Positions 28,583 through 38,121 are shown, numbered from the stretch's first letter. The stretch: 64,000 bases of DNA from Cryobacterium sp. Y11 (GCF_002929535.1 NZ_PJJO01000056.1:223085-287084), one strand, 5' to 3'. Program-made: numbers and translations. The notes: a model not told the origin generated them from the sequence alone.

Positions 28583-29512
28583 CTAGCCGAGCCTCACCCA
28601 GGAAATAGTTTCAGGCCCTCCATCGCGCGTCGTCGGGATGCCGACCCATCCTCCGACATCGCACGGTGCGGTGAAATATGCCCACGCGCGTCGTGCGGGT
28701 CCAAGGGCTGGCGGTGCCGTAAGTGCCCCGGCTGTCTGTTCGCCAAGCGCATCCTGACAGAAGGCACCTTGAAGATTCAGAACTACGTTCGATGCGCCCG
28801 CGTTCTCAATGCGAAGCCCAACCCACACACGTGGGTTGTCGTTACTCGCACTGATCCTGGCGCCCGCCAGAGTGACCGAAAGGTTGGATTCGTAGGGCTC
28901 GACAGTCGATCTTCCCTCGAGAAGTAGAGCGGCTATGGGAATCGAACTGATCGCGAGATCACGAATTTCGTTTTCAGAATTGAATTCGAAATCGCCAAAC
29001 TTTTCGCATTCATCGTCTTTGTCATCGGCTGAGCACGCCAGAACGCTCCCTGCAGACTCGCGGAAGTCATACGAGGCTCGCTCCCCGATAAAACCTCGGT
29101 AGAGATCGATTTGGATCTGGGCTAGGCGTTCTGCCACTGAGCCGGACTCCGTATATGCAAGAGTTCGCCTCACTCCAGCGTCATCGGAATTATGCAACGA
29201 TCTGACAAATGCAATTGCTCTCTCTTCGTGCGCAGCGATCACCCACGGCGATTGCGCATGGATCAGCTCCAACACAGAGGTGAAACCGGCTGGAACGGAG
29301 ACGGCCAGTGCAGTGCTTGAAAGAACGACTGCCAGCACCGAGAGTCTGTTCGGCTTTCTATTTCGATCAACGTTCGTCACCCTGACACGCTCCTCGCAAA
29401 ATACCTTCTTCAGAAGGGACACCGTAGTGACTTTGACAGTTTCGCCGCGAGAGGTAACCAACCTTGAGACAAATACAGATTGAGCGGGATCACGAGCAGG
29501 GGCGAGCTGCAC
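28583..29512 (-). CDS. Membrane-anchored hypothetical protein
   Basis: I do not recognise this protein of up to 309 residues. It has one hydrophobic segment (LSVLAVVLSSTALAVSVPAGF, residues about 57-77) after a positively charged stretch RNRKPNR, so it is probably anchored with the C-terminal 230 residues outside. The outer part has several Cys (SVLACSADDKDDECEKF, AFCQDAL, TAPCDVGG) that could form disulfides, and a beta-rich end. The start is uncertain: GTG codons near VRVTNVDRN, about 40 residues in, would put the anchor close to the N-terminus, the usual place. Confidence 0.55.
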   Translation of the reverse strand: MQLAPARDPAQSVFVSRLVTSRGETVKVTTVSLLKKVFCEERVRVTNVDRNRKPNRLSVLAVVLSSTALAVSVPAGFTSVLELIHAQSPWVIAAHEERAIAFVRSLHNSDDAGVRRTLAYTESGSVAERLAQIQIDLYRGFIGERASYDFRESAGSVLACSADDKDDECEKFGDFEFNSENEIRDLAISSIPIAALLLEGRSTVEPYESNLSVTLAGARISASNDNPRVWVGLRIENAGASNVVLNLQGAFCQDALGEQTAGALTAPPALGPARRAWAYFTAPCDVGGWVGIPTTRDGGPETISWVRLG

Positions 29513-29792
29513 CCTGATGGTAACCCGATTCCACGCACGTGGTATCGGTTTTGCCGAGCTGGTAGCGGCCCGGGCGCGGCGCCCAGACCGCCCTGGTGTT
29601 ACTCCCTGTGAACAGTGCAGCCAGCGCGGTGCGGCTGAGAAGGCAGCTACCGCGACGGGTTATGCAGCTACGCGGCAATGACCAACGCAGAAATCGACCG
29701 TCTCAGGTGTCTGCCCGCCGCGCGCGATACCTGCGGACTGTGGCAAAGTTGGAAACACCGCTTCAGAGACGGCCCCTCGCCGAGCGGCTCGG

Positions 29793-30296
29793 TTATGACT
29801 GGGTTTGTTGCCCTGCGGCGGTGGTGGCCTCGGCGATCCGCTTGATCGCGGCGAGAGTTTTTGGAATGCCGTCGAGGGCTTGCTGGGTGCGGTCGGTGAT
29901 TTGAATGTGGGCGTCGTCGCCATACTTCTCTGTGAACATGGCGATCCCGTCTGGCAAAAACTCCCACGACTCGGTGAGCATCGTTCCGGTCTCTGCAGCG
30001 GTGAAGCTGAAGCCCCATCGCACGAAGCTGCCGCCCACTATCCAGGCGAATTCGCGACCATGCTCGGCCGTCACCACCTGAGACCGGGTTTCCCAGGTTC
30101 GGTGTGGCAGCTCGTTGTGTCCGGTGAACCAGGCACCGACCCGACCGGCCTCGGCTTCGTCGTCCCACCAGCATGACGTACAGACCGGGCTCCATTCGCC
30201 GGTGCGGGCGATGTCAGAGACCATGTCATAGAGAAACGCGGCTGACGCCTCGACGATGACGGACTCCTGGTGGCTGAGGGTGCTTGTCTCATTCAT
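29793..30296 (-). CDS. SRPBCC family protein (polyketide cyclase/dehydrase-like)
   Basis: A 167-residue START-like (SRPBCC) helix-grip protein, a fold that makes a hydrophobic pocket for lipids or polyketides. Family marks are VEASAAFLYDMVSDIARTGEWSP at the start and WGFSFTAAETGTMLTESWEF in the middle. The ligand cannot be told. It lies 23 bp downstream of a DsbA-like gene on the same strand and may be co-transcribed with it. Confidence 0.8.
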   Translation of the reverse strand: MNETSTLSHQESVIVEASAAFLYDMVSDIARTGEWSPVCTSCWWDDEAEAGRVGAWFTGHNELPHRTWETRSQVVTAEHGREFAWIVGGSFVRWGFSFTAAETGTMLTESWEFLPDGIAMFTEKYGDDAHIQITDRTQQALDGIPKTLAAIKRIAEATTAAGQQTQS

Positions 30297-30318
30297 GCAT
30301 TTACCCTAATGGAGGGCG

Positions 30319-31056
30319 TCACTTCTTCTGCCGCCGGCTGCCGCCGTGCCAGTCTTCTTGCTTACCGACCGTGTTCACGTCGACTCCAAATGCGGCCAGC
30401 TGTGGCTGCTCGCGCAGGCTGCGCTTGAGCTCGGCGAAACCCGAGAAGCGTGACAGCCCGACAACGTGGTCCCACAACTCGACCGCCGAGTCCTCGGGTG
30501 GCAGCCGGCTGATCACCGGTCCGAAGAAGGCCACACCGGTGGGTGGCTCGAAGTGGATGATGGGCGTGCCAACGTCTTTTCCCGTCAGAGAGAGTGCCTC
30601 GTTCGTCTCCTGCTGAATCTCTAGGTCCCATGATTCATCGTCGAGAGCTGCCGCCAGTTCGAGCGGCAGGCCCGCCTCGGCGAGGATCGGCTCCACAAAC
30701 GCACGCGTGCCGCGGAGCTCACGCTGGTCGGCCTCGGTCCGATGGTCGTCCGGGCTGGGAGCGGTGTCGAAGATGTGGGCCCCGAACGCTGCGTACAGTG
30801 GCGCCATCGCCTCGCGGCCGTGCTCGGCTCGCGCCCGGGCGGCTACCCGCAAAAGCCGGAGCCCGGCGGTGTGGCCAGCTTCGTACTCCGGAGGGAAGTG
30901 CGCGTCGTAGTCGACCTCGGCATTGATCAGGCGTAACGAGATGAACCGCCAGTCCACGGTGTAGTCGCGCTGCGCTTGCACCTGTCGCACCCACTTGCTG
31001 GTCATCCAGGCGAAGGGGCAGACCGGGTCAAAGTAGAAGTTGATGTCAGCGTCCAT
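30319..31056 (-). CDS. DsbA-like protein related to mycothiol-dependent nitroreductase
   Basis: A 245-residue thioredoxin-fold protein of the DsbA group, closest by layout to Rv2466c, a mycothiol-dependent nitroreductase. The N-terminal motif is FDPVCPFAWMTSKW; Rv2466c has CPWC here, so this copy keeps the first Cys but has Ala in place of the second. The cis-Pro loop is GKDVGTPIIHFEP. A monothiol mechanism with mycothiol, or loss of redox activity, would follow. It lies upstream of an SRPBCC gene in the same direction. Confidence 0.8.
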   Translation of the reverse strand: MDADINFYFDPVCPFAWMTSKWVRQVQAQRDYTVDWRFISLRLINAEVDYDAHFPPEYEAGHTAGLRLLRVAARARAEHGREAMAPLYAAFGAHIFDTAPSPDDHRTEADQRELRGTRAFVEPILAEAGLPLELAAALDDESWDLEIQQETNEALSLTGKDVGTPIIHFEPPTGVAFFGPVISRLPPEDSAVELWDHVVGLSRFSGFAELKRSLREQPQLAAFGVDVNTVGKQEDWHGGSRRQKK

Positions 31057-31264
31057 GCGTCCACCCTAGGCCAGTGCCCCCAACATGAACGCGATCGACC
31101 TGCCGAGGTGAGCTTCACGAGCATCCTCTCACTCGATCAGAGCTCGCGTTGATCAGGAGAACGAGTGCACCTGCAACAGGTTCCAGCCGCAAGAGAGCAA
31201 CGACGCGTGCAGCTTCAGCAGAAGAACTGCACCCATCGGGTGAATCAGATGCGTATTGAGGGGA

Positions 31265-31906
31265 TCAGACGATGCGCGTTGCCTTCGCCAGGTTGGCCTC
31301 AAGCTCGGCAGCGGTCTGACGGATGCCATACGCCGGGCGGTCGCGCTCGACGCGCCAGCTCTCTGCGAGAGCGCCGATGTTCACGGTGTCGTAGCCGAAT
31401 TCGTCGTAGAGCTTCGTAACGAAGGCGGAGGCATCCGGAAAGTCGGACGACGTGGCCAGCGCGCGCCGCGTCGGGTCGCCGGCGGGCAACGAGTCTGCGG
31501 TGATGTCGGCGGCCGTGATGTGATTGAAGCCCTTTGCTACCCGTGAGGTCGGCAAGTGCTTCTGCAGCATGCCCGTCACGGTCGTCTCGCCGTTGTCGAG
31601 GGCCGCAATGTGTCCGTCGCGTTCAAAGTAGTAGTTATTGGTGTCGATGACGATCTTTCCGGCGAGCTGTTGTACAGGCACGTTCTCATAGGCTTTCAGC
31701 GGTATAGTCACGACCGCGACGTCGGCAGCTTGAGCTGCCTGCACTGCAGTGCCAGCGGTCGCCTTCGGGCCGAGCTCGGCGACGAGGTCGGCGAGCGTCT
31801 CCGGAGCGCGTGAATTGCTGATTACTACGTCATAACCGCTCTCGATCGCCTTGCGCGCGACCTGGCTGCCAATGTTTCCTGCACCGATGATTCCGATAGT
31901 TGTCAT
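31265..31906 (-). CDS. NADP-binding oxidoreductase, F420-reductase-like
   Basis: A 213-residue Rossmann protein of the family of F420-dependent NADP reductases and related YpcC-like reductases. The dinucleotide motif GIIGAGNIGSQVARKA is at the N-terminus, followed by VVISNSRAPE, which fits NADP binding, and by VIDTNNYY and VAKGFNHITA, typical of this group. The ATG at 31906 begins directly at MTTIGIIGAGN; the open frame continues upstream through unrelated sequence. Whether the partner is F420 or another acceptor cannot be seen. Confidence 0.82.
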   Translation of the reverse strand: MTTIGIIGAGNIGSQVARKAIESGYDVVISNSRAPETLADLVAELGPKATAGTAVQAAQAADVAVVTIPLKAYENVPVQQLAGKIVIDTNNYYFERDGHIAALDNGETTVTGMLQKHLPTSRVAKGFNHITAADITADSLPAGDPTRRALATSSDFPDASAFVTKLYDEFGYDTVNIGALAESWRVERDRPAYGIRQTAAELEANLAKATRIV

Positions 31907-32116
31907 AGTCACGACAACGACGGCGACCGCGGAAATGTTCCCGGCGCCACCATCTCTAGCTGCCCTCGGGCGCCCATCGAGGCCGCGCATGGCGGTATCG
32001 GATCTGCGCATGCCCCGCGATGATGATTCGCGCCGCCCAGCGCCCGCGTTGGTTTTCTCTGTGACGTATCGGTGTCTTTTGAGGGTGGCTACGTTGGTCG
32101 CGGCAGGGTCAGGCGT

Positions 32117-32992
32117 CTAGCTCCACGTCGATATCACTTCGGTGAACGCCCGGCTGGCTGCGCTCGTGTACGCGCCCTTTCGTCTGAGCAGGGCGGCGGT
32201 GCGGTGGGGAATGGCAGGCAGTACGGCAACCGGGTTGAGCCCGTGCTGTTCGTGGGCTATCGCTTCGGGCAGCATGGTGGCGAGCTGGCCGCGGCGAACG
32301 ATTTCCATGATCGCGCTGACGGAGTCCACTTCGATCGCGATGCGCGGGGCAATGTCGTGGTCCCGCAAATACCGGTCGAGGTGGCGCCGGGTCGCAAAGT
32401 CGCTACTGAGCAGCACAAGTTGCTCCTGTTCCAACTCCCGCAGGGTCAGAGGTGCCTGCTGTCCGGCGCGGGGATGGTTGTTGCCAACAACCAACCCGAG
32501 GGTTTCGACGAACAAGGCCTGGGCCTCGATCTCGGACGAACGCACCTCGGCAAATGCGATGCCGAGGTCGAGGGTGTCCTCGCCCAGCGCCACCTCCATG
32601 CGGTCCTGGGTCATCTTCTGCAGGCTCAAGGTGATGCCGGGATAGCGGCTACCAAAGCGTTCGACCAGTGGACCGATTAGGTATGCGGTGAACGTGGGCG
32701 TCATCGCCAGCCGGAGCGATCCACGGCTCAGGTCCTGCACGTCGTGGATAGCCCGGGTTCCGGCGTCAAGTTCCCGAAGGGCACGTTGGGTATAGCGCAG
32801 GAAGGTCTCGCCGGCGTCTGTCAGCCGCACGGTCCGTCCGGACCGGTCCAAGAGCTGAACGTGCAACGAATTCTCCAGTTGCTTGATCTGTTGCGACAGC
32901 GTCGGTTGGGAGACGTGAAGCGCCTCGGCCGCGCGGGTGAAGTTGTGGTGTTCCGCAACCGCGGCCAGGTAACGAAAGTGTCGCAACGTCAT
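32117..32992 (-). CDS. cynR: LysR-type regulator, CynR-like
   Basis: A 291-residue LysR regulator. The N-terminal winged helix is MTLRHFRYLAAVAEHHNFTR with the recognition helix VSQPTLSQQIKQLE; the effector domain follows (about 90-290). It is divergent from the cyanase gene cynS, matching the E. coli arrangement in which CynR responds to cyanate and activates cynTS. The start ATG at 32992 fits the family N-terminus; the frame is open upstream to 33031. The divergent promoter region 32993-33069 contains two CTATAG copies flanking AT-rich sequence, suitable for a LysR site. Confidence 0.85.
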   Translation of the reverse strand: MTLRHFRYLAAVAEHHNFTRAAEALHVSQPTLSQQIKQLENSLHVQLLDRSGRTVRLTDAGETFLRYTQRALRELDAGTRAIHDVQDLSRGSLRLAMTPTFTAYLIGPLVERFGSRYPGITLSLQKMTQDRMEVALGEDTLDLGIAFAEVRSSEIEAQALFVETLGLVVGNNHPRAGQQAPLTLRELEQEQLVLLSSDFATRRHLDRYLRDHDIAPRIAIEVDSVSAIMEIVRRGQLATMLPEAIAHEQHGLNPVAVLPAIPHRTAALLRRKGAYTSAASRAFTEVISTWS

Positions 32993-33069
32993 AACTCTCC
33001 AACTATAGGAATTACTTATCGATTCCATCATAAAAAGGTCTTAGACACTATAGCTAGTTTCCGTCATCC

Positions 33070-33249
33070 TTGAGTTATCCCTCCGTCGCCTTAGCCCTGG
33101 ACCAGAACCGGGTGACCCTCCACGGCTGGGTTTACGACATCGAAACCGGCTCCATCGACACCCTGAACGGTGGCACCGGCCGTTTTATCCCACTCGCGGA
33201 CAATCCGCAGTACTTTGCCACGCCGGCCCTATCCGGCATGGCTGCCTAA
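33070..33249 (+). pseudogene. cynT: Carbonic anhydrase remnant (C-terminal 59 codons)
   Basis: An open stretch beginning at TTG 33070 that reads LSYPSVALALDQNRVTLHGW, then VYDIETGSIDTLNGGTGRFI, ending at TAA 33247-33249. This is the C-terminal end of a beta-carbonic anhydrase (YPSV...LHGWVYDIxTG), the enzyme encoded by cynT before cynS. All zinc ligands lie in the missing N-terminal part, so the product cannot be active. The deletion joins the cynR-cynT promoter region to the tail of cynT and leaves cynS intact 33 bp downstream. Confidence 0.8.
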
Positions 33250-33282
33250 CCACCTCATATCACCACAGAAATGGAAAACACC

Positions 33283-33753
33283 ATGATTCATTCCCAGAAC
33301 ACCCAGGCTCCGCGCGAGGAACTGACCGCCGCCATCATCGACGCCAAGATGCGCAAGGACCTCTCTTGGCAGGAACTGACCGATGGCACGGGTCTGAGCG
33401 TTGTCTTCGTCACCGCCGCCCTGCTCGGCCAGCATCCGCTACCCAAAAACGCTGCGGAAACCATCGCTGAACGGTTGGGTCTAGGCGCTGACGCCGCAAT
33501 GCTGCTGCAGACCATTCCGATGCGCGGCAGCATCCCCAGCGGCATCCCGACCGACCCCACCGTTTACCGGTTCTACGAAATTCTCCAGGTCTATGGCACC
33601 ACCCTCAAGGCCCTGATCCACGAAGAATTCGGAGACGGCATCATGAGTGCCATCAACTTCAAACTCGACATCAAGAAGGTCGACGACCCCGAAGGCGGTT
33701 CACGCGCCATAATCACCCTCGACGGAAAATACCTCCCCACCAAACCCTTCTAA
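33283..33753 (+). CDS. cynS: Cyanate hydratase (cyanase)
   Basis: A 156-residue enzyme that converts cyanate and bicarbonate to ammonia and carbon dioxide, working as a decamer. The start MIHSQNTQ matches the E. coli N-terminus MIQSQ and gives the same total length, so ATG 33283 is preferred over ATG 33271. The active-site Arg, Glu and Ser are in [20 protein letters not shown] and [13 protein letters not shown]. The C-terminal [13 protein letters not shown] is identical in type to the E. coli enzyme. With cynT lost, bicarbonate must come from another carbonic anhydrase. Confidence 0.95.
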   Translation: MIHSQNTQAPREELTAAIIDAKMRKDLSWQELTDGTGLSVVFVTAALLGQHPLPKNAAETIAERLGLGADAAMLLQTIPMRGSIPSGIPTDPTVYRFYEILQVYGTTLKALIHEEFGDGIMSAINFKLDIKKVDDPEGGSRAIITLDGKYLPTKPF

Positions 33754-33833
33754 TCCCGGCCTGACGGCGACCTCGCAATCGGGGCCGCCGCTTTTCCCGT
33801 GAAACAACCTCCCTGGCAGGGACAAATCATGGA

Positions 33834-34295
33834 CTACTCAGTGACACCCTCGAGTAAAATCACGAGCTCATCGAGTTCGACGTCCCAGCCCTCTCGGTTC
33901 TGCTCAAGACGTTCGCGACGGTATCGGGTGCCGCCGGGAAGTGTGTCGAAGCCCGATTCGATCACCGTGACATCCGTGCCGGTACCGGCATCGGCGATGG
34001 TGAAGCGCACGTGCGTCGCGTACTCGTCGAGCTGTTCGGCGGGGATTCCCGACCAACGGAAGCCGAATGAGCCGTCGGGGACGACCTCGGTGATTTCGAT
34101 CGGAAAGCTGCCGTAATCATCCCAGTGGATGCTGCCCGTTGCACCGGGCTCGAGCGCGGCGAACTCCACACCGTCACCAAACCACTTGACCATCACCTCG
34201 GGATCGGTCAGCGCCTTCCAGACGCTCGCGCGTGAGGCTTCGATGTGCACGGTGCGGGTCACGGTGTGCCCCTTGATTCTTGCGTGATCAGACAC
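33834..34295 (-). CDS. SRPBCC/AHSA1-like protein
   Basis: A 153-residue helix-grip protein of the AHSA1 (activator of Hsp90 ATPase homologue) group. Typical opening is HIEASRASVWKALTDPEVMVKWF, with FGFRWSGIP and VTVIESGFDTL later. Such proteins bind small hydrophobic ligands or act in stress responses; the partner is unknown. It is convergent with cynS. Directly after its start the sequence passes into the remains of a conjugative element. Confidence 0.85.
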   Translation of the reverse strand: MSDHARIKGHTVTRTVHIEASRASVWKALTDPEVMVKWFGDGVEFAALEPGATGSIHWDDYGSFPIEITEVVPDGSFGFRWSGIPAEQLDEYATHVRFTIADAGTGTDVTVIESGFDTLPGGTRYRRERLEQNREGWDVELDELVILLEGVTE

Positions 34296-34375
34296 GGTGT
34301 TTCCTTCACGTTCAGGCCGAGCACGACGGGACAGTGCCCGCCGAGCGGCACGTCAACAAGTTCTGCAAACGCGCT

Positions 34376-35602
34376 TCATCGAGCGTACCCATGATTGTGT
34401 GTCTGTTTACGGCCGGGAGAGCGCCGTGAACGCGAGGGGTAACGCATCAGAGGTCGGTCTTGGGAGTCCAGAGCGCATAGATGCCTCACGAGCTCAATCC
34501 ATCGTCTGGCGTGGGTTCCACCGAGTCCAGCACCGGCAGTCGGAAGGGGCCGGTTTTGCTCGGACCTTTCGTCGCCATCGACTACGGGAGCGCCCGTTGA
34601 TGAACCGATTGGTCGACCACGTCGCGAGATTTGAGCGAGGTTGCGTCGTTCGGGCCCGCGATGCGGGCGGCGGTCCAAGCATCCACTTTGGTCAACCTGC
34701 TCGTGGGCACGCGCTCGATGACGTCCTGCAGCGCTAGCTGTACCACCAACGACTCGGCCAGCACCCGCGGCATCCCCCCGATGTGCCCGCGCTCGGTTCT
34801 CCATCTCTGCCTTGGCGTTCAACCGCCACCTGTCTTGGTGACAATGCACCACGATGGCCTTCATAGGCTCATCCAGCTGCTGCTGCCGCTCTTCCCGGTG
34901 TACCTCAGCTTTCGTACTCCGCACAGCTGCCGCGACGTCGCGCAAGCGGGCGCCGTTCTTGAGCATGTGCTCGGTCAGCGCTTCAGTGAAGGCTGTGGAC
35001 TGCCGCAGCTGTTCGGGCCGCGATGGGCCGTTGAAGTAGGCGTCGGCGTCGCGGTCAGTGGCCCGGCGCTCAGCGGCGGTCGCCACGTGAATACGATTCG
35101 GCGGAAGGCCGGCCCGACTCCGGCTGCGCTTGAGACGTCGCGCGTCAGCGTTGGCCTCCAGCTCGGACTGGTACATCTCCGGATCGCTGCGTCGGCTGCG
35201 CTGCAAGTCGGCCCGGCGCTCCTTGTTGCGCTCGGCCCAATGCCGCGTGATCTGCTTCGTACGCTCGGGGTCAGCATCCCGCCTGGCCGCGGCTCGAGCG
35301 TTCACCTCGTCACGGTGGGCTTCGTAGTAGCGGTTGTAGTACTCGCGCACCTTCTCGCGATTCTCGGCCACCCACCGCTGCTGATACTCCCGCCGGCGCT
35401 CCGGATGCTCCACCCGCCAGCGCTTCGCCCACTCCCTCCCCCGCGCCCGCACCTCGGCCTCGCGTTGCCGACGAGCCGCGGCCCGACGCATCGAATCACG
35501 ATTGAGCTCCCGGGCCCGGTCGAGGTGTTCCGACCGCCAGAGACGATTCAGCTCGCGGATCCGGTCGCGGTTCGCCGCCACATACTGACGCCGCTTCTCC
35601 AC
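34376..35602 (-). pseudogene. Plasmid/ICE-type charged coiled-coil protein, frameshifted
   Basis: From GTG 35602 the frame codes for a very Arg- and Glu-rich helical protein (VEKRRQYVAANRDRIREL, then EWAKRWRVEHPERRREYQQR) followed by a segment with YFNGPSRPEQLRQSTAFTEAL. Around residue 310 the frame appears lost: the continuing open frame becomes meaningless, while another frame near 34582-34773 reads LALQDVIERVPTSRLTKVDAWTAARI, which looks like its true end. I know no function; the protein sits between a relaxase and a small membrane protein as on actinobacterial conjugative plasmids. I treat it as a decayed backbone gene. Confidence 0.5.
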
Positions 35603-36021
35603 CTCATCATCACCAGACGGATGCTCCGCCACCGCCTTCCGCGCCCCGACACGAGCGTCGGCCCGTCGAAGCACTCCACGCCGTCGGCGGGCAGCGCCCG
35701 CGTCATGCGACGGCGGGCTACGGCTTCACGAACGTGCACCGCGATCAACTTCAGCAGGCTGATGGGCCCGATCAAAAGAAACTTGAGGGTGTTCCAGAGA
35801 CACGAGATCACGAGCAGGTTCAGCCAACCGGGCCCACCGGCGTCGACCTGCGATCGGCAATAGCTAGCTGCAAGCGCATACGGAATTGCGAGTAGCATCG
35901 CCGGCACGCCCCACTTCAGCCCGCGCCGCGTGTTGATCGCGTCGATCGCAACGGAGGTCGGCATGAACCGGCGCAAGAAAAAGTAGCTGCGGGTGGTGGC
36001 GGCCAAAATGAATTCGAACAC
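35548..36021 (-). CDS. Small membrane protein of conjugative-element type
   Basis: A protein of up to 157 residues starting at GTG 36021. Two hydrophobic helices are seen: WGVPAMLLAIPYALAASY and LNLLVISCLWNTLKFLLIGP, with GGPGW before the second. Such proteins recur beside relaxase genes on actinobacterial mobile elements, some annotated as sulfate permease-like without proof. Its C-terminal 50 residues are Arg-rich and overlap the next gene, so the true end may have been shifted by a mutation. Confidence 0.55.
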   Translation of the reverse strand: MFEFILAATTRSYFFLRRFMPTSVAIDAINTRRGLKWGVPAMLLAIPYALAASYCRSQVDAGGPGWLNLLVISCLWNTLKFLLIGPISLLKLIAVHVREAVARRRMTRALPADGVECFDGPTLVSGRGRRWRSIRLVMMRWRSGVSMWRRTATGSAS

Positions 36022-36254
36022 GGCGCGGCCTTTCAGATGTTCGGCAACAAGAACCTGAAAGGACTAAAAGTCATGCCATCGCAACGAGCGACAGCGCGCA
36101 ATAGAGTTGGCTAGAAACACTGTAAAACTGGACGCCCCTTGGCGGAAGTACCCCCACACCGCGGGGGCTTCGCGCTTGTGCTCCCTCTCAGCGGGCCCAG
36201 TGTCTCTCAGCGCATCAAATACTCCGCCTGCCTGAGGTCCTATCGACGAGACCC

Positions 36255-36518
36255 CTACGCCTCAGTCTTGAACCAGATGTCGCCATCGACTCCGTCCCCC
36301 GGTTCCTGAGTGCCGAAAAAAATCTGCGGCAGCGCGGCAATATCGCCAATAAGGGAAGTCAGATTATCGGTCGCTTTCTGCATATCGAGCTTCAATGCGT
36401 CGACCTCCCCCATCCCCACATCGACGCCAAGATTGACTGCACGATATGACTCAGCCTGCCTCGCTTGCACGGCTGACTTGCCAGCCCGGCTGATGGCATC
36501 CTGGATGTTGACAAGCAA
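36255..36518 (-). CDS. Small hypothetical protein, possibly a truncated gene end
   Basis: An 87-residue open frame with no recognised domain: a helical part (AGKSAVQARQAESYRAVNLG and DALKLDMQKATDNLTSLIGD) and a Gly/Asp-rich end (GDGVDGDIWFKTEA) of a kind often found at the ends of surface or tail-fibre proteins. Another frame just upstream (up to 36676) reads PREESLPNMVKHYLVMLDPY, so this may be the tail of a longer, broken gene. Function unknown. Confidence 0.35.
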   Translation of the reverse strand: MLVNIQDAISRAGKSAVQARQAESYRAVNLGVDVGMGEVDALKLDMQKATDNLTSLIGDIAALPQIFFGTQEPGDGVDGDIWFKTEA

Positions 36519-36654
36519 TATGGGTCGAGCATCACGAGGTAGTGCTTCACCATGTTGGGCAGGCTTTCTTCGCGCGGACCGGCGAGGTCCGAGGTGAGGC
36601 CCAGCGACTCGACAACGGCGCTGCGTAGAACTAGCAAATTCCCAAGCCTTGGAG

Positions 36655-38088
36655 CTACGGAATAATGCAACCGCAACTAGGGCAGACCTTCCATCCTGGA
36701 CTCAACGGACTATTGCATTGCGAGCAGTCAGCACTGGTCGTCGTGCCGCATTGTGGGCATGCGATCCAATCTTCGTGTAGGTCTAGATGGCAACGCCTGC
36801 ATCGCTTAACCGGCAACGAAACTTCCGACGATTGCCTGTCGTACCACTCAACAATATTCAACATGATGTTGAAGACATTTTGCGCCTCGTCGACGTTGAG
36901 CGTCTCGATCTGGTGCGTTGCTACATTCCGTATCGAACGCACAGAGTCCGCCCAGCTAAGGATATCTGGCGGAGCAGCCTTACGTAGGCGCAAGGACTCG
37001 ATCGCTGCGCCGGCCGATTTTGGTTCCTCACCCGAAATGTTCTTGAGCAATTCGCGAAAAATCTGCTCATTCATCCGGCCGAGTTTTTGAATAACGAGTT
37101 CTGGGTCGCGAGCGAGAAGCTCATGGCAAAGCCGGAGGTCCTCCTGAACATCGGCACTTAGACGGGCGATCCTATCGGCGATTCGCCGTTTCCCCACTTG
37201 AACTTGAAGCCCCTGCGATAAAAAGAGGCCGTCATAATCAGCCACGTGAAAGGTTGCGCACATCAGCGAATTCGAATACCCGAGCTGGAGAGTTTCGGAC
37301 CCGGATTTTGGGGGCCGCGATGAGCCGGGCAGGAGTTGCGAGATGGGTGCACGAGAAAAGTGTGTCGCCTGGAGCTTTTGGTGGATATCCGCTACGGCTA
37401 TCAAAGACTGCTCAACTTCCGAGGGAAGGCGTGTCGCCGAAAGTAGGTCTGCCGTGGGCCAAAGGTACCCCTCGCCAATTACTCTCTCATAAGACCGCGC
37501 GTCGACCTCACTTCCGAAGACCATTCTGAGTCGCGCTGAGTATGCCGATGGTTTTGCAACGAGGCGGCCCGCCGCTTCAAGATTCGCTTGCGACATGGCC
37601 GCGATCTCCGTGTGCTTCTCGTCCAGCGCCCGTTGAGTGCATGCCACGTAGCTGTAAAGCTTGAAATCTAGATCTTGATCGGTGAAGACGACTGTTCCTC
37701 CAGCTGCCACAGCGCGACTGACGAACGGCTCCCACAAGCTGACATAGTCCAGCATGCCTGATCTGAGAGCGCCGATGCACTCTTCAGGTGAAAGATTGAT
37801 CATCATGGGACGTTCCCCCTCGGGAAGCGTCATACCGAACTTGTGAGACAAGACCTGACCGTCAGACCCCAGAACTGTACCCAGTTTTGGGTTCGGGTTG
37901 ATTGGTCTATGGGTGCGCACGACGGCTAGAGAATTCTGATGCGAGTTGGCTACGCCAACTATTTTCATGGGCAGTCCGTAGAGATACCCTAAGGCCAGCG
38001 GAGAGGACCCCATGTACGCCACGTCCAACGCACCCGTGAAGAAGTTCAACATTGAATGCGTACCAGAGTCACTGTATTGGGGGGACAT
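36655..38088 (-). CDS. Cytosolic binding-protein-like/DUF4145-like/double zinc-ribbon fusion protein
   Basis: A 477-residue protein without signal peptide. Residues 1-190 resemble an SsuA/NMT1/THI5-type substrate-binding fold but begin at its second motif (FFTGALDVAYMGSSPLALGY, then LPMKIVGVANS and LDYVSLWEPFV). The missing first beta-alpha-beta unit appears later, at about 283-315 (LQLGYSNSLMCATFHVADYD, GLFLSQGLQVQV), as in a circular permutation. Residues 325-420 look like DUF4145 (ending LRLRKAAPPDILSWADSVRS, IRNVATHQIET). The last 50 residues form a double zinc ribbon (CRRC, CPQC, CSQC, CPSC). The start is ATG 38088 (TTG 38094 also possible). It follows a TSUP permease gene by about 30 bp. 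Inference: an internal sensor of a small anion or sulfonate that signals through the C-terminal domains. I know no named system of this make-up. Confidence 0.7.
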   Translation of the reverse strand: MSPQYSDSGTHSMLNFFTGALDVAYMGSSPLALGYLYGLPMKIVGVANSHQNSLAVVRTHRPINPNPKLGTVLGSDGQVLSHKFGMTLPEGERPMMINLSPEECIGALRSGMLDYVSLWEPFVSRAVAAGGTVVFTDQDLDFKLYSYVACTQRALDEKHTEIAAMSQANLEAAGRLVAKPSAYSARLRMVFGSEVDARSYERVIGEGYLWPTADLLSATRLPSEVEQSLIAVADIHQKLQATHFSRAPISQLLPGSSRPPKSGSETLQLGYSNSLMCATFHVADYDGLFLSQGLQVQVGKRRIADRIARLSADVQEDLRLCHELLARDPELVIQKLGRMNEQIFRELLKNISGEEPKSAGAAIESLRLRKAAPPDILSWADSVRSIRNVATHQIETLNVDEAQNVFNIMLNIVEWYDRQSSEVSLPVKRCRRCHLDLHEDWIACPQCGTTTSADCSQCNSPLSPGWKVCPSCGCIIP

Positions 38089-38121
38089 TTTCAAGCGAGT
38101 TACCTTGTTTCTCTAATTCGA

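Noticed and set aside
34631..35863. A 410-residue plus-strand open frame
   Set aside because: It runs opposite to the charged coiled-coil gene, is Leu/Pro/Arg-rich without domains, and mirrors the codon pattern of the minus-strand gene. High GC gives such antisense frames.
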